Part shown: in pieces, positions 62,621 through 64,000 of the stretch
How the letters are laid out: each line of letters opens with the position of its first letter
Numbering within the stretch: the first letter of the stretch is position 1
From: Paulinella micropora
Lineage: Eukaryota > Cercozoa > Imbricatea > Euglyphida > Paulinellidae
Assembly (NCBI GenBank): GCA_019918135.1
Contig: WBZZ01005557.1
Span: 124,001-188,000, forward strand
Length of the DNA stretch: 64,000 nucleotides
Direction of reading: 5' to 3'
The notes under the pieces: generated by a model
The model's input: only the letters and a program-made list of their open reading frames with translations
What the model was told of the DNA's origin: nothing
Databases searched by the model: none
Program-made: the position numbers and the translations under genes

Positions 62621-64000
62621 ATGTCGCAATATAAATCATTACTCGGCTTGTCAGAAATCGCGACAGACAGCCTATCAATCGCCAACCTTGACTTAACGAA
62701 CACAAACATAGTGGGCTTAAATACAGACAGAGTGCCAGAAGATTCCGACCCAATAAATCTTTATTATACTGGTGCGCGATTTGACGCACATCTGGCTTTA
62801 AAATCAACAACAGACCTAAAAGAAGGGCTTAATTATTATTGGACTGATAACCGCTTTGACACACGGCTCGCTTTAAAATCAACTACGGATATCAAAGAAG
62901 GAAAAAATTTATACTACACAGAGCAACGAGTAAGGGATAATGACGAAGTCAAAGCCTCAACTCAACACCGCTCTAATACTTCTAATCCGCACCAAATCAG
63001 TCTATACAATCTCATAGACACAAACATATTCGCACAAGTGAGCGGACAATACTTAACTTACAACGATGTAGAAGGCAAATGGAAGAATACAGCCCTTGGT
63101 TCAATTGATACACTTTCAGATGTGGTTATATCCGCACCAATAGCAATGAATAGTTATCTAACATATAATTCAATAAACTGGGTAAATAAAACATTTCCGA
63201 TAAATGTTGATGAAACAGGCAACATTAGTATGGGAAGGAAGAATATAACAGGAGTTAATTTACTAAATGACAAAGGTGTTGATGAATGGATATTTGAGCA
63301 TAATGATAATAATAATAAGGTGTCAGCAGCTGGAAGTATAGATAGCCACAGCGACGTGACGATAACAGGTTTTCCAGCAGATATTAACCAACTGATTATG
63401 TATAGCACAGGACAATGGAGAAACACCACACCACCCTTTCTTAGATTAGACGGCACTGCTAGTATGACGGGAGGACTAAATATGGGCGGTTTTGCTATTT
63501 CGGGGGCTTCTACATATAATGGAATTAATCTCGCAAATCTCGCAGTTGATGGTTCGGTGGTTACACTAACAGGAGACCAAACCATAGCGGGTATTAAGAC
63601 ATTTAGCAGTATAATAAATGCGAGTGCGGGTCTTGATATGAAAAGTCAAAGCATAACAAATGTAAATCAACTAAATGGCAGGTCTATCACAACTTGGCGA
63701 TCAGAGCACGATACTAACACGGCTAAAGTGTCGGCGAGTGGAAGTATTGATACACATAGCGATGTGATTATAACAACAGCAGCAGATAATCAACTACTCA
63801 TTTATAGCACTGGACAATGGAGAAACGTGGCATCACCATTTCTTAGATTAGACGGTACTGCTAGTATGACGGGAGGACTAAATATGGGAAACCAAAGCAT
63901 AACAAATGTGAATCTGGTTGATGGTGTGGATGTTTCTGTTCTTGATACTTCTGCAGTTAAAACCTCAGGAAACCAAACAATAGCAGGAATCAAGACATTT
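62621..64000 (+). CDS. Phage-tail-fibre-like repeat protein, runs off the window
   Basis: An ATG at 62621 opens a frame of exactly 460 codons to the window edge without a stop. The N-terminal third has NLYYTGARFDAHLALKST-type repeats (twice, then NLYYTEQRV), a pattern common in phage tail fibres and some protist viruses. Two longer repeats follow, each with a SGSID/AGSID-HSDV strand, YSTGQWRN, FLRLDGTASMTGGLNMG and TIAGIKTF. The composition (Asn, Thr, Ser, Gly, no Cys seen) fits a trimeric beta-rich fibre. In a viral element it would be a host-attachment or capsid spike protein, which is inferred, not shown. Confidence 0.8.
   Translation, partial: MSQYKSLLGLSEIATDSLSIANLDLTNTNIVGLNTDRVPEDSDPINLYYTGARFDAHLALKSTTDLKEGLNYYWTDNRFDTRLALKSTTDIKEGKNLYYTEQRVRDNDEVKASTQHRSNTSNPHQISLYNLIDTNIFAQVSGQYLTYNDVEGKWKNTALGSIDTLSDVVISAPIAMNSYLTYNSINWVNKTFPINVDETGNISMGRKNITGVNLLNDKGVDEWIFEHNDNNNKVSAAGSIDSHSDVTITGFPADINQLIMYSTGQWRNTTPPFLRLDGTASMTGGLNMGGFAISGASTYNGINLANLAVDGSVVTLTGDQTIAGIKTFSSIINASAGLDMKSQSITNVNQLNGRSITTWRSEHDTNTAKVSASGSIDTHSDVIITTAADNQLLIYSTGQWRNVASPFLRLDGTASMTGGLNMGNQSITNVNLVDGVDVSVLDTSAVKTSGNQTIAGIKTF

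Larger units (their letters stand above)
60937..64000. mobile_element. Maverick/polinton-like viral element, left part
   Basis: An integrase, a charged protein and a fibre-like gene, closely packed in AT-rich DNA unlike the rest of the window, match the content of Mavericks/polintons, polinton-like viruses and virophages. The left boundary lies between 60937 and about 61160; terminal repeats cannot be tested because the other end is outside. No capsid, ATPase or polymerase gene is in view, so classification is provisional. Confidence 0.65.

Overview
This window is nuclear DNA of a eukaryote. Clean GT-AG introns of mostly 44-80 nt, dense retroelements, tRNA-derived SINEs and a Maverick/polinton-like viral element point to a single-celled eukaryote, but the species cannot be named and an invertebrate is not excluded. 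All three standard stop codons appear to be used as stops.

Layout. (1) 0.2-19 kb is a GC-rich gene cluster separated by long homopurine, homopyrimidine and homopolymer tracts. It holds an acidic protein, three related kinase-like genes, an SNF2-type helicase, a two-TM membrane protein, a possible SAM-domain protein, a ubiquitin-specific protease (USP) and two divergent secreted PKD/DUF285 genes. Nearly every one is broken by frameshifts or stops. A decapitated Ty1/copia fragment (about 12.0-15.55 kb) lies between the USP and the first DUF285 gene. A 5'-truncated Ty3/gypsy copy (19.04-23.14 kb) cuts off the second DUF285 gene. (2) 23.8-24.5 kb carries a RanBP2 zinc-finger protein. (3) 24.8-42.6 kb is repeats: (TACA)n arrays, then a mosaic of at least six repeat families, nearly all bounded by (ATT)n runs. 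(4) 43.1-45.9 kb is a well-preserved spliced gene for an OTU1/YOD1-type deubiquitinase carrying two extra RanBP2 fingers. (5) 46-49.8 kb is microsatellites and an AT-rich remnant. (6) 49.84-60.92 kb is a small multi-exon gene whose exon 5 is interrupted by a nearly complete 10.4-kb Ty3/gypsy element with two LTRs and a 4-bp target duplication. (7) 60.9-64.0 kb is the start of a Maverick/polinton-like element: integrase, charged protein and an open fibre-like ORF running off the window.

How the pieces relate. Three genes concern ubiquitin (USP, OTU1-like, RanBP2-finger protein), but they are not arranged as one system. The strongest new observations are the exon-interrupting Ty3 insertion, whose excision in silico restores an exact reading frame; the complete OTU1 plus RanBP2 exon model; and a 3' tail shared by otherwise unrelated ATT-ended SINE-like families, which suggests one LINE partner mobilises them. 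Exact exon edges were counted by hand and may be off by a base or two.
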